Source: Helianthus annuus (lineage: Eukaryota; Streptophyta; Magnoliopsida; Asterales; Asteraceae). Taken from it: a DNA stretch of 64,000 bases. The DNA is taken from contig NC_035436.2 of NCBI RefSeq assembly GCF_002127325.2, forward strand, positions 19,478,205 to 19,542,204, read 5' to 3'. The notes beneath the pieces are model-generated. The model saw nothing but the letters and a program-made list of their open reading frames with translations, made no database searches and was not told where the DNA came from. Shown here one piece after another: positions 35,423 through 47,415 of this stretch. Each line of letters begins with the position of its first letter. Within the stretch, counting starts at the first letter, position 1. The position numbers and the translations under genes were made by a program.

Positions 35423-38400
35423 GAAGGTGGTATCAGAGCCACTGCTTTAAGCCTATAAGTGTTGTGATAATAATACTTAAGCTTAAATAAAAGAGTTAGG
35501 AGATTGCTATTAACTGGTAGTACATTTGATAATAATTAGACTTGAACATAAGAAAAGATGCCTTAGTATAAGCTAAGCCACTTGTTTAAGCAATTAGGTG
35601 TTGTAATAATACCTAAGTTTAAACGGAGAATTAGGAACTTAATATTATCTGATAGCACTCTGGATGATATTTAGACTTGAACTTAAGAATTTTGCCTTAA
35701 TATAAGCTTCAAGATAAAATTACTTATATAAGTATAATGTAATGGATATTGGTATGCCATAAGAATGACGGTTAGCAGGCAATAGCACTTAATTGCTATT
35801 AATTCTTGCTTATTGATATTACTTGGTTTAGAATAAAGATATGTTATGGAAATACAAATTTCCTTGATTCTGGATAAAAGCCCTAATAAAAGAGGCACTT
35901 TTAAAATCTTGAAAAGATACTATTTATGGGAAATAGACAATTTTCTCCATCAAAACTGGGTATAGAGTAGCAGACTCTCCAGCTTGTCCGGATATACTGA
36001 GATTACCTCTCCGGCGCGAACCGGATAAGACGGGGTACATAGTATGTCAAACAAGTGACAAGATTTCCCTAAATAATATCATAAGCTGATATCTGACCTA
36101 TTTTGGAAATATGAATCTATTATATACATTTAACCTTATGAAAGGTATGTATATTACAGCATGTGAAATATATAAATATATAGATATGTATATCTATAAG
36201 GAATTCCAAAAGTCAAATAAGAATAAAGCACAAGCATATGTGTCAATAATAAAATCTAGATTTCTTTATCAGGAATCTCTTGCATATATCTATAATTTTG
36301 ATGTCAAACATTCTTTCATTTGATCATCTACCTCGTAACTCGTACGACAAAATAATACTGAAAATCCATTAAGTTGGGGCACCATCAAAAGTATAAGAAT
36401 TTCCAATGCGTTACCATAAATTATTACCGCAAGTAAGAAACGTGTAAAATTGTGCTAATACACAAAGAAAACACACGAACTTAAAAATTTACGTCCACAG
36501 ACGTCGAAGTATATCACACACAACTTTCGAGGCAAGACCTTTGGAAAAATATAATTGGGCATGACGACACCAAAGCAAATCTCGTCAGTGGAAGAACTAC
36601 TAATCAAAAAGCAGTACTTGGCCATGTGATCCTACAAAGGACATGAATCTTGCTGAGATACAATAGAACCAGATTTTACAACAATCGGTTCACAGTCTAA
36701 TCAAAGTCATAACTATTGGCACTGCAAAAGAAGTCATATACCTTTATAATCCCCACTTTTATTTTATTCGATATTCTCTAGTAATATCACGTAACAACGG
36801 TTATCACACGAAATTCCAGATAAAATTCTTATATTCCTTCCGTTACAATCCTGACTTCTGCCTATAATGAGTTGACTTTTGCAATCATCATACCATGAGG
36901 ATTTCTTTCATAGTAGCAAATATTGATCCATTTCATTTCTTGGTAAATCCACACGCTACAGATGCACTGTTTGTTGCGCAAGTGGTTCATTTGAATTATG
37001 AAGACCATAGGAGGACATCATTCCAATTTGTTGTTTTATCAAAAGTTCAAATATCATTTTGCTATACTTGATCTTTTCATTGTAAACCACGTTTTTACAA
37101 AGCGATGACTCTTTAATATCGAATCAATGGATTTCTTGAAAAACTCGATTTTCTTTTGAAGGGTATTCATGGTTTCTGTTATAATCATGTCCGAACTTCC
37201 TTATTAAAACTCGTTTTATTCAAACCAAGTAAACTTGCTCGCAATACGTATTCAATTCAAAGTCCCATATGATATTTTAGGCCATCACAATTCCAACAAA
37301 CACTTTGATTCTCTTGAACCATAACATGCTTGTTTGGTATTCGACTTCATTAAATCATTTCTTTGATCACGATCACCTTGTGGTGACGTTTTCACAAAAT
37401 CTGAAGCATACGCTAATCTCGGATTTAATTAATTATTTATTTATTTATATTGAAATCCACTTTGATTTATTCTATACAAGCAATATTAAACACAATCATG
37501 TGCTAAGATAATGATACACAAATCTATTTCATATTTCAGTATATTTCTTAATAGTTCTTACAACATCAATCGAGCCTTTCGTGATATTTATTGATTTATC
37601 ATCATTAATCGAAAATTCTATGATATTCATTTGGTCTTTCATCATCAGTTGAAAATCCTATAATATTTATTTAAAAATTTAAATATAAATTTAATTGATT
37701 ATATATGGAAACTTTGATAAGTAAATACCTAATTTATAATATAGTATTGCTATATTTAAAATTCTTGTTAAACCATTGAGCTGAAGAATTTATATTATAA
37801 GGAATACTCTCGTTTAAGTTTATGACTAGTTATTGTTATTTATTTTTGGTAATAATATATTAATAATAGTAGTATTAATATTATTTTAGGTATTAGGGTT
37901 ATTGTCAGGAACACATATTGGATAGCCTAGCCTTAGATAGGCATGGACTGATCACCCATGCTTAAACAAGGCAGCACTAACCAATATCCAACCATGATAA
38001 TAACTATTTAATGTATATAAATTAAGTCATCATACTTATTTAGTAAATTTCAAATTATATATAAAAATCTTTTTATATTATATATAGAAATATATATACT
38101 TTGTACTGTAAAGAGAAGACATATTTTCATAAAATAATTAAAGGGACGAATAAAATTATCTAAATAATTGTCTAAGTATTCTTGAACAAGACATATTATA
38201 AATAAATGTTCATCTTGATTAATATTTCACAACTATTAAATACTTATAGAAATATTCTTTTATAATATATATACATTAAAATATCAAATGTTATTTACGC
38301 AAGCCAATATTTAAGTATGCTTGATATTAAAATAAACATTTATTATTTTACTTTTATGATTTAAAATACCCTATTATAAAATCTTATAGTTAAACATACT

Positions 38401-38437
38401 TGATTTTAAAAATGATAATCGTGAGTTCTAGGATATT
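35423..38437 (+). other. Element C internal region, copy 2, truncated
   Basis: It is collinear with 17,892-20,905 at high similarity, beginning with the primer site at 35,428-35,440. It stops at GTTCTAGGATATT, where copy 1 continues into GGGTAAACC. No coding is visible, and the 111-codon frame of copy 1 is not retained. The end abuts the remainder of B's LTR at an ATATT shared by both parents (38,433-38,437). Confidence 0.9.
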
Positions 38438-38530
38438 TCTTGTTTTCTGGATTTTTCATGTACGTTAGAGTTTCAGGGGTCCGGGTTTTCACTTACGGGT
38501 CGTTTAGGGACATTTTTGGCAGTCCTTACA
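38438..38530 (-). repeat. Element B 3' LTR, remaining part
   Basis: It matches 51,309-51,401 of the 5' LTR, ending AGTCCTTACA, the LTR start on the minus strand. The 102 bp corresponding to 51,202-51,303 are absent between this piece and 15,509. Confidence 0.9.
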
Positions 38531-38567
38531 TATTCCCCACCTTATTTAAAATCTCGTCCTCGAGATT
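38531..38567 (-). promoter_or_regulatory. Element B hairpin and polypurine tract
   Basis: On the minus strand AATCTCG-AGGA-CGAGATT (38,567-38,550) starts at the stop codon of the polyprotein. It is followed by AAGGTGGGGAATA next to the LTR. The layout is the same as in C. Confidence 0.8.
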
Positions 38568-41500
38568 CATTGAAATAAGTGAGGGTACTTTCGCTTCATT
38601 TCCGATTCCAGCTCCCAAGTGTATTCAGGTCCTCTTTTAGAATCCCACTTGACTTTGACTAGTACCAGTCTTTTGTGTTTGAGAAATTTAATCTTTATGT
38701 CTTCTATTTGAAGTGGTTTCTCAACAAACTTCAGCTTTTCATTCACTTGTATATCTGGAAGAGGTACTACCAGGGATTCGTCAGATAAACATCTCTTGAG
38801 GTTGGATACATGAAATACGTCATGTACCCCGGCTAACTCTTCTGGTAGTTGTAAGCGATAGGCAACTGGTCCTATGCGCTGAATTACTGGAAATGGTCCT
38901 ATGTATCTTGGACTCAACTTTCCTTTCTTACGAACCTAACTGCTCCTTTCCAAGGAGAAACTTTCAAGAGTACCTTGTCTCCGACTTGAAATTCTAGCGG
39001 CTTACGTCGGTTGTCTGCATAACTTTTCTGGCGATCTCGGGCTGTCTTTCCTTGATTTGAGTTATCTTGTCAGTGGTCTCTTGCACAATCTCAGGACCTG
39101 ATAATTGGCTTTCTCCTATTTCTGCCCAACAAACCGGAGTTCTACACTTGCGTCCATACAGTGCTTCGAACGGGGCAACTTCGATGCTTGAATGATAACT
39201 ATTGTTATAGGATAATTCAATTAAGGGTAGGTGGTTATTCCAGTTACCACCAAAATCGATTACACATGCCCAAAGCATGTCTTCCAGGGTTTGGATCGTT
39301 CTTTCACTTTGTCCGTCAGTTTGGGGATGGTAAGTTGTACTTAAATTTAATCGGGTTCCCATTGCTTCTTGAAAACTCGTCCAGAAATGTGAAGTGAAAC
39401 GACTATCCCTATCTGATACAATGGAGAGTAGAACTCCATGTAAGGATACTACTTCGTCTACATACAACTTGGCTAACCTTTCCATGCTAAAGGTTTCCTT
39501 AATGGGTAGAAAATGAGCTGATTTGGTTAATCGGTCCACAATCACCCAAATTGCGTCATTACCTTTTCTGGTTTTGGGCAACTTAGTAACGAAATCCATG
39601 GTTGTTAGTTCCCATTTCCAAACAGGCATTTCTAATTGTTGGAGTAACCCTGAAGGTTCTGGTGTTCTGCCTTAACTTGCGAACAAGTTAGACACTTGGA
39701 TACGTATCTAGCTATATCCTTTTTCATTCCTATCCACCAGAAATTATTTCTTAAATCTTGGTACATCTTATTGTTTCCTGGGTGCATGGTATACCTAGAT
39801 TTATGGGCTTCCTCTAAAATCTTATCTCTTAAATTTCCCTGTTTAGGTACCCATATCTTTTTCTTATGGAATCTCCAAATTCCATCAGCTCCTTGCTCTA
39901 ACTCCTTTATCCTCCCTTTCATTTCTTCAGCATCGTCCTTGATTGTTGTTTCTTGAACATTCTTTAATTGTTCCATTAAATCTACTTGAAGATTTAATCT
40001 AAGAGCACGAACTCGCCTTTGCTTTTCATGATACTTACGACTGAGAGCATCCGCGACTACATTTGCTTTACCCTCGTGATATTGAATATCACAGTCGTAG
40101 TCACTTACAATTTCCATCCATCTTCTTTGTCTCATGTTTAATTCTTTTTGCCCAAATATGTATTTTAAACTTTTTTGATCCGTATAAACTGTAAACTTAC
40201 TTCCATACAGATAATGTCTCCAGATCTTAAGGGCAAAAGTTATTGATCCTAATTCTAAGTCATGAGTCGTATAGTTTTCCTCGTGCTTCTTCAATTGCCT
40301 TGAGGCATACGCAATTACCTTCTTGCGCATTAGCACACATCCTAATCCTAATTTAGAAGCATCACAGTAAACTTCAAAATCTTAAGTTCCTTCTGGTAAG
40401 GCAAGAATTGGAGTATTTGTTAACTTTTGCTTTAAAATTCTAAAAGCTTCCTCTTGCTTAGGTCCCCACACAAACTTTACTGCTTTGCAAGTTAGCTTAG
40501 TTAATGGTACAACTATCTTAGAAAAATCCTTAATGAATCGCCTATAATACCCAGCTAATCCTAGAAAACTTCTAACTTCCATAGCTGATTGCGGAATCTT
40601 CCAATTGGTGATTGCTTCTATTTTGGAAGGATCTACGTGAATACCTTCATGATTCACCATGCGTCCTAAGAATTGCACCTCCTGGAGCCAAAATTCACAC
40701 TTCGAGAATTTGGCGTAAAGCTTCTCCTTTCTTAACAAAGTTAAGAGTGCATGCAGGTGTTGACAGTGTTCGTCCTGACTTTTGGAATAAATAAGTATAT
40801 CGTCGATGAAGACAATTACAAATTTATCCAAATACGGTTTACAGATCCTATTCATCATGTCCATAAATGCTGCAGGAGCATTTGTTAACCCAAAGGGCAT
40901 GACTGTAAACTCGTAATGACCATACCTAGTTCTGAAAGCAGTTTTAGGTATGTCCTCTTCTTGTACCTTCAATTGAAGGTATCCGGAGCGTAAATCTATC
41001 TTAGAGAAATATCTAGCTCCCTGAAGCTGATCAAAAAGATCATCGATCCTAGGTAATGGGTATCGATTCTTAATTGTAACTTTGTTCAATTCCCTATAAT
41101 CGATACACATTCGCATTGAACCATCTTTCTTTTTCACAAACAACACTGGTGCTCCCCAAGGGGATGAACTAGGTTGTATAAATCCTTTGCTTAGTAATTC
41201 ATCTAACTGCTTTTTCACTTCTAACATTTCGGTGGGTGCTAACCGATAAGGTGCCTTGGCTATCGGTGTAGTTCCAGGAATTAGATGAATTCTAAATTCT
41301 ACTTCCCTATCGGGTGGTAATCCAGGTAGTTCTTCTGGGAATACATCCGAGTATTCCGATACCACTGGAATGTCCTTAAGTCATTTACTTTTGGTATTAA
41401 CAACTACTGAAACCATATATGCTATTCCCTGCTTTCTGGAATAACTAGCCACTTTCATAACTGAAATGAATTTCATTGGCTTTCGTGGCTTGTCCCCTAC

Positions 41501-42556
41501 AACCAAAATTATTTCTCCTGATGGCGCACGAATTTCTATGGAATTCCTTTCACAAAGGATTCGAGCATGGTTGGCTACTAACCAATCCATTCCTAACACA
41601 ACATCGAATCCAGCCAATTTCATGGGTAACAGGGTTGCAGAAAATTTATAACCCGAAAGTTCTATTTTACCTTCCTACAAGACTCGATCTATGCTAACAG
41701 AGTTACCGTCGACTGTTTCTACTGTATAAATCTGCCTAAGTTTGGTTAAAGGTAACTTAAGAGCTTGGCAGAACGAAGTATTTATAAAACTTTGGTTTGC
41801 ACCAGAGTTAAATAATACTTTCGCATAAACATTATGAACTAGAAACGTACCCGCTATCACATCCGGAATCAGATCCGCTTCTTGGGTAGTCAACTGGAAG
41901 GCTCTTGCATTCTTCTTGGTCGTTCCTTCCGCAGGTTTAGCCTTATTATCAGCTGGTTTGACCAGTTTAGGGCAGTCTGGTCTAAAACGTCCAGCTTCTC
42001 CACAGTTGAAGCAGATCGTTGATTTCTTCCTCCTGCAATCTTCTTCTTGATGCCCTGGAATTTTGCAGAAATTGCAATATCGTCTGCATTTCCCAGAATG
42101 CTTTCTTTTGCAAATCCTGCAAAATGGAATAGTGGAGGATTGCCCAGTTCCTCTTTTCCTGAAGTTGTTACTATCGTTACCTCCTCGGAATCCTTGGGAA
42201 ATTTTCTGAGCCAGGTCCTTCTTTATATTTTCTTCTCGCGTGCGTACCAGTTCATCTGTCAAAGTATTGGCTAATTCCACCGCATCATCAATTATGCGAG
42301 GTCTGGTAGCTTTGACGATATTAGGAATCTCGCTGATCAAACCCCAAATGTAGCGAGAAATAAGTACTGGCTCTGGTGAAGCCAGAGTTGGCACGATCTT
42401 GGCATACTCGAAAAATTTCGAAGTATAACCTCGACAGTTAACATCCACCATTCGGTGGCTCAGGAACTTGTTGGCCATTTGTTCCTTCTCATATTCAGGA
42501 CAAAATTTTATTTCCACCATTTGTCTAAATTCTTCCCAACTCATAGCATAGGCCAA
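38567..42556 (-). pseudogene. Element B gag-pol with chromodomain, disabled
   Basis: From 42,556 downward: gag from AYAMSWEEF onward, with knuckles CRICKRKHSGKC, CNFCKIPGHQEEDC (intact) and CFNCGEAGRFRPDC (His replaced by Arg). The protease reads LFNSGANQ, so the catalytic Asp is Asn. Stops are TAG at 41,675-41,677, TGA at 41,381-41,383 and TAA at 40,382-40,384. RT keeps FIDD (about 40,802-40,812). RNase H and the integrase zinc site follow, then a frameshift near 39,640 in the GLLQQ region. The integrase core is open to about 39,000, and a second shift lies near 38,940-39,030. The GPF module and chromodomain end at 38,567. The gag N-terminus was lost where element E lies. The first two stops and the protease change fit C-to-T or G-to-A decay. 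Type: chromovirus, sister to A, D and E. Confidence 0.88.
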
Positions 42557-42816
42557 GTCACTTCCCTTCCCAACTCATACAACGACTCTTCCCACTCCGA
42601 TGCAAGCTCCATAGATACTTAACGACCTGCAAGGCATGTAACAGAGAGTCAACAACAAAGTTGAGCGAGTTCACAGAAGGTGTTTTTTTTAAAGTAGTTT
42701 CACAAGAACTAAGAGTTTGTTTCCAACAGCAGGTTAAGTCAACTTTCCTTATTTTCCAAACCTTAAATGGTGGGGGCTACCCCATGTTGTAAACCACTAG
42801 ACTAGATGTATCCATA

Positions 42817-43085
42817 GGTGTCCCTCCCAATCCGAGGACAAAGGTACGCATTGAATACGTAGACTTAGCGTAGGTGTCCTTCCCAATCCGAGGACAGAGG
42901 TACGTATGAGAATACGTAGTTTTAGCGCTGGCGTCCTTCCCAATCCGAGGACGGTGGTACGTAGTGTATACGCAGGTTTAGCGCTGGTGCCCTTCCCAAC
43001 CCGAGGACAGTGGTACGTAGCGAGTACGTAGGTTTAGCCCTGGTGTCCTTCCCAATCCGAGGACAGTGGTAAGTAGTATAGTAAT
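42817..43085. repeat. Five tandem 56-bp units in E 3' LTR
   Basis: The unit reads GGTGTCCTTCCCAATCCGAGGACAGTGGTACGTAG-like sequence, here split as GGTGTCCTTCCCAATCC and GAGGACAGTGGTACGTAG, then TACGTAGGTTTAGCGCT. Five slightly diverged copies lie head to tail. The other LTR of E is truncated before this region, so the copy number cannot be compared. Confidence 0.85.
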
Positions 43086-43379
43086 GGTGTAAGTACAAGT
43101 GCTATCGTAGCTATTCAATCCCATTCCCAACCCACCGGGAATCCCATGCCTTAGGAGTGTAAACTCACCTTGGTTTGCTCGGCAGATACACGGAAATGTC
43201 ACTTGAGCTATATGTGGTCAACCACGTCCTAACATGGTTACCATACAAGTCAGGTCTAAGTTCAAGTAGTGCACATAAGCTAACAGGTTACGAACACGCA
43301 TTGATCATGGCAAACACGTAGAGCATGTTAACAGTCAAATACACACATGATATCCACATTGTGTAACTCGGATGATTGG

Positions 43380-43875
43380 GCTGTTGAGCTTATGCGAGCC
43401 CAATCATCTTGTGCGATCCAATAATAAAGCCCAAAGACAACCGGCCCAACCTATTGTGCGATCCACAATGGGTTGTGCGATCTGATCCAAACCCGGCCCA
43501 AAATAATAATACAACCCAAAGACTTGTGCGGCCCAAACATTTAACAGTCAACAAATCTTGTGCGGTCCGGATGGACTTGTGTGATCCAGTTGGGTTGTGC
43601 GAATGGATATTGGGTTTTAGGGCCCAACAGTCCAAACGTTCGTGTGTAGCCCAAGCCTTGTCTGATCGGCACTGTCTTGTGCGATCCGCAAGGTCTTGTG
43701 CGATCATGCATACTCTAGTTGTACACTGCTGCCTTATGTGATGTACCTATCTTGTGCGACTGCACTTGTGCGTCTGGCACTTGTGCTATCAGTTGCCTTG
43801 TGCGATTGAGCTCTTGTGTGATTCAAGAGCTTATGTGATTGCACTTGTGCAACTGGTCTTGTACGATCGGTTAGG
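43380..43875. repeat. TTGTGCGATC motif array in E 3' LTR
   Basis: Many irregularly spaced copies of CTTGTGCGATC or close variants are present, some as CTTGTGCG-ATC-CGCAAG inverted pairs. The matching array in the other LTR is at 47,414-47,733. Confidence 0.8.
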
Positions 43876-44692
43876 TATTTCCTTAAATCATGCAATCAGT
43901 TATTCTATTATTGACAATTTCCATATTTGCAATTTATCAATCAACAGTTTCTAACCAAACCATATATCGATCAAAACAAAGTTTTTATCACAAAATTCAT
44001 GTGAACCCTAATTAAACATCCGAATCATGAAAACAGCCTATCATAACATTCAATCGGATCTAACACTAGGATCATCACATATCATCCGAGTTCAAACACA
44101 TCACAGCCGACTTACTTACATTCGGTTCTAATTATCATCTACATGTGAGCCGATTATATGAACATCAACCATTAACAGTTTATATCACGTTCAATCACAA
44201 GATATCACTAAATCATCATGTAATACATATAGATCATAACATCATCTAACATACAACCGATAATTACAAGCACTAACCGATTGAGAGAAGAATAGAATCA
44301 ATCCGAGTAAGAAAGCTTCGAGAGATGGGGGGTGTTTGCCGTCGGCTTCGAGAGGAGAGAAAGAGAGGGTAGGGTTTGGTGTGTGTTCTTGCTTTGTAAC
44401 AAATAAGAAGCAACCCCACACATCGGTGCTTGTATGCGCATAAAAGGGAGTGGGTCGAACCCTTACTTGGGCTGCCTATTGGTTTCGGATTCAAAGGGTG
44501 TGGCCCGAATGGGCTTGTCCGATCGGCCAAGTGTTGTGCGATCGGTTCGTTTTGTGTGATCCTATTACATACATACATGCACATAACATAACAACATAAT
44601 ATTTCATTAATCATCAAAGTTCACATAAGCACATAGGGTCCATATACGTTACATTAAACACAAGGATAGGTTCTGAAATACGAGTTGTCACA

Positions 44693-44830
44693 TTATCCCC
44701 AGGTTGAAAGAAATTTCGTCCCGAAATTTAGCACGTACTCACTGAGGAAGCTAGTTAAGTTGCATGGTTTTCCTGGGGTGTCACATCCTTCCCCCATTGG
44801 TTGGGAATTTCATCCCGAAATTCCACGGTA
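44693..44830 (-). promoter_or_regulatory. Element E doubled hairpin-polypurine module
   Basis: Two hairpins AAATTTCG-GGA-CGAAATTT (44,711-44,729) and GGAATTTC..GAAATTCC (44,804-44,824, one G-T pair) are each followed on the minus strand by a GGGG-containing purine tract and TGTGACA. Only the second tract, next to 44,692, borders the LTR. The same doubling is seen in A and D. Confidence 0.75.
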
Positions 44831-44859
44831 GCTTCAGCCTCAGTAGTGGTTGTACTGTT

Positions 44860-47415
44860 CTCGAACAATTGGGGATACTTTAGTTTCATCCGGTCTTCGC
44901 GTTCCCAGGTGAACTCTGGGCCACGACGAGAGTTCCAACGAACTCGAATAAGAGGTATTCTAGTGCGCTTAAGAATCTTAACATCTCGGTCAGTAATCTC
45001 TACTGGTTCCTCGACAAATCACAGCTGATCGTCGATAGTGAGCTCCTTCAAAGGAACTATAAGGGTCTCATCTGACAGACACTTCTTCTGATTCGACATG
45101 TGGAAAACGTTGTGAACTCCACCGAGTTCTGCTGGTAAGTTTAGTTTGTAGGCCACTTTGCCTATTTTCTCAATGCTTTCGAAAGGTCCAATATATCGTG
45201 GGTTAAGTTTGCCTCGTTTGCCAAAACTAACAACACCCTTCCAAGGTGAGACTTTGAGTAGCACTCGATCCCCAACCTGGAACTCGAGTGGTTTCCTGCG
45301 CTTATCAGCATAGCTTTTCTGACGGTCACGAGCTTCTGCCATTCGTTGCCGTATCTGGGCAATCCTTTCTGTTGTGTCTACCACAAGTTCTGGGCCAGTG
45401 ATCTGGCTGTCGCCAACCTCTGCCCAACAAAGAGGTGATCGACATTTACGCCCGTACAATGCCTCAAACGGAGTGGCCTGAATGTTGGTGTGGTAGTTGT
45501 TATTATATGAAAATTCCACTAATGGCAGATGCTTTTCCCAGCCGTTGCCAAAATCAATCACACATGCTCTAAGCATGTCTTCAAGGGTTTGGATGGTGCA
45601 TTCAGACTGCCCATCTGTTTGTGGATGATAAGCTGTGCTCATATCTAAACATGAGCCAAAGGACTTGTGCATTGCTTGCCACAGTTCGGAAGTAAAACGT
45701 GCATCACGATCTGATATAATAGAGGTTGGCAATTCGTGCCTCGATACTACTTCCTTTAAGTACACGTCTGCTAAAGTAGAGAACTTATCCGTCTCTTTGA
45801 TAGCGAGGAAGTGTGCAGACTTAGTTAATCGATCCACTATCACCCAAATAGTGTCATTTCCACGTTGAGATCTAGGCAGGCCAGTAACGAAATCCATGGA
45901 AATTTGCTCCCATTTCCATTGTGGGATCTCTGGTTGTTGGAGTAGGCCCGATGGTTTCTGATATTCAGTATTGACTCTCGCACAAATCAAGCACTTGCTA
46001 ACGTAGGTTGCTATGCGGGCCTTCATGCTAGGCCACCAGTACGTAGTCTTCAAGTCGTAGTACATCTTATCCGAACCAGGATGTACTGAGTAACGAGACT
46101 TATGAGCTTCATCCATCACAAGCTCGCGTAAGTTTCCATGGAGTGGGACCCAAATACGCCATGTCACGTAGTAGGCGCCGTCTTCCTTTCGTTCTAACCC
46201 TTTCCTTGATCCGCGTAAGGACTCAGCCCTGATGTTTTCTGGTTTCAATGCTTCAACCTGAGCATCTCGTATCTGAGCAGGAAGACTAGATTGGATGGTA
46301 AGTTGTAACGCTCGCACGCGCTTAGGTGCAGTATCCTTTCGACTGAGGGCGTCGGCCACAACATTGGCTTTGCCCGGATGGTCCTTGATCGCGCATTCGT
46401 AATCATTCAAAAGCTCTACCCATCGTCGTTGACGCATGTTCAACTCCTTTTGCTTGAAGATATGCTCGAGACTCCTGTGATCGGTGTAAATGGTGCACCT
46501 GGTACCGTATAGGTAATGTCTCCATATCTTAAGAGCAAAAAACACTGCTCCCAATTCTAAGTCGTGCGTAGTGTAGTTCCTTTCGTGAACCTTAAGTTGA
46601 CGTGACGCATAAGCAATGACCTTGTCACGTTGCATCAACACACATCCAAGACCCTGAATGGATGCGTCGCAATAAACCACAAAATCGTCTGTGCCTTCAG
46701 GCAATGAGAGGATAGGTGCGCTACAAAGTCTATCCTTTAAGTGCTGAAACGCCATTTCCTGTGCATCACCCCAATGATAGGTGACACCCTTATGAGTTAG
46801 CGAAGTGAGAGGTTGTGCAATCTTGGAGAAATCCTTGATAAATCTTCTGTAGTAACCTGCCAAACCCAAGAATTGGCGGATTTCCGTTGGTGTACGGGGC
46901 GCAGACCAATTCTTGATCGAGTCAACCTTGGATGGATCAACATGAATCCCATACTTATTCACCACGTGGCCTAGAAAGTGGACTTCACATAGCCAGAAGT
47001 CGCATTTCGAGAACTTTGCATACAGTTGCTCTGTTCGAAGGAGTTCCAAAATAAGTCGCAGATGCTGCTCGTGTTCCTCCTGACTCTTCGAATAGATCAG
47101 GATGTCGTCGATGAAAACTATAACGAACTTATCCAGGTAAGGTTTGCACACTCTGTTGATAAGATCCATGAAAACCGTATGTGCGTTTGTCAATCTAAAA
47201 GGCATAACCAGAAACTCGTAATGCCCATAACGAGTCCTCGATGCTGTCTTAGAGATGTCATCGTCTCGGACTCCCAGTTGATGGTAGCCTGACCTCAAGT
47301 CAATCTTCGAATAGTAGCTCGATCCTTGCAATTGGTCGAACAAATCGTCAATGCGTGGAAGAGGATAGCGATTCTTCATGGTCACCTTGTTGAGTTCACG
47401 ATAATCAATGCACAT
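44860..47415 (-). pseudogene. Element E pol: partial RT to chromodomain
   Basis: The frame runs from [11 protein letters not shown] at 47,415 for 798 codons to a TGA at 45,019-45,021. It contains RT (FIDD at about 47,105-47,116), RNase H (YCDAS), the integrase zinc site, the DD35E core (MDFVTG, SDRDARF; SECT replaces the usual SERT but keeps the Glu) and the GPF-type module. The stop falls just before the chromodomain, whose words [17 protein letters not shown] follow in the same frame to about 44,870. The sequence is very close to D's polyprotein. It cannot start normally because gag, protease and the RT N-terminus are deleted. Confidence 0.9.

Larger units (their letters stand above)
15510..38437 (+). 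mobile_element. Non-coding LTR element C (LARD-like) as LTR-int-LTR-int array
   Basis: Two 2,382-bp LTRs (15,510 and 33,041) are each followed by a primer site and the same internal sequence. The first internal copy runs, through a Mutator-like insertion, to a polypurine tract. The second stops at 38,437. No gag or pol motif is visible in about 4 kb of net internal sequence, so C would need proteins from a relative. LTR blocks, the hairpin and primer spacing tie it to element B. The right end is a deletion junction with B (shared ATATT), so no right target duplication survives. Confidence 0.85.
42557..44692 (-). repeat. Element E 3' LTR, end truncated
   Basis: On the minus strand it starts TGTGACAACTCGTA at 44,692. 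It holds many TTGTGCGATC motifs (43,380-43,875), the block AACCATGTTAGGACGTGG (about 43,250) and CCGAGCAAACCAAGG before a donor-like GTGAGT at 43,168. It also has five tandem 56-bp units (42,817-43,085) and an acceptor-like TTGCAG ending at 42,627. That gives a 542-nt putative intron. The left border with B gag is uncertain by some tens of bases; a TATGAGTTGGGAAG word is repeated there. Confidence 0.82.
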
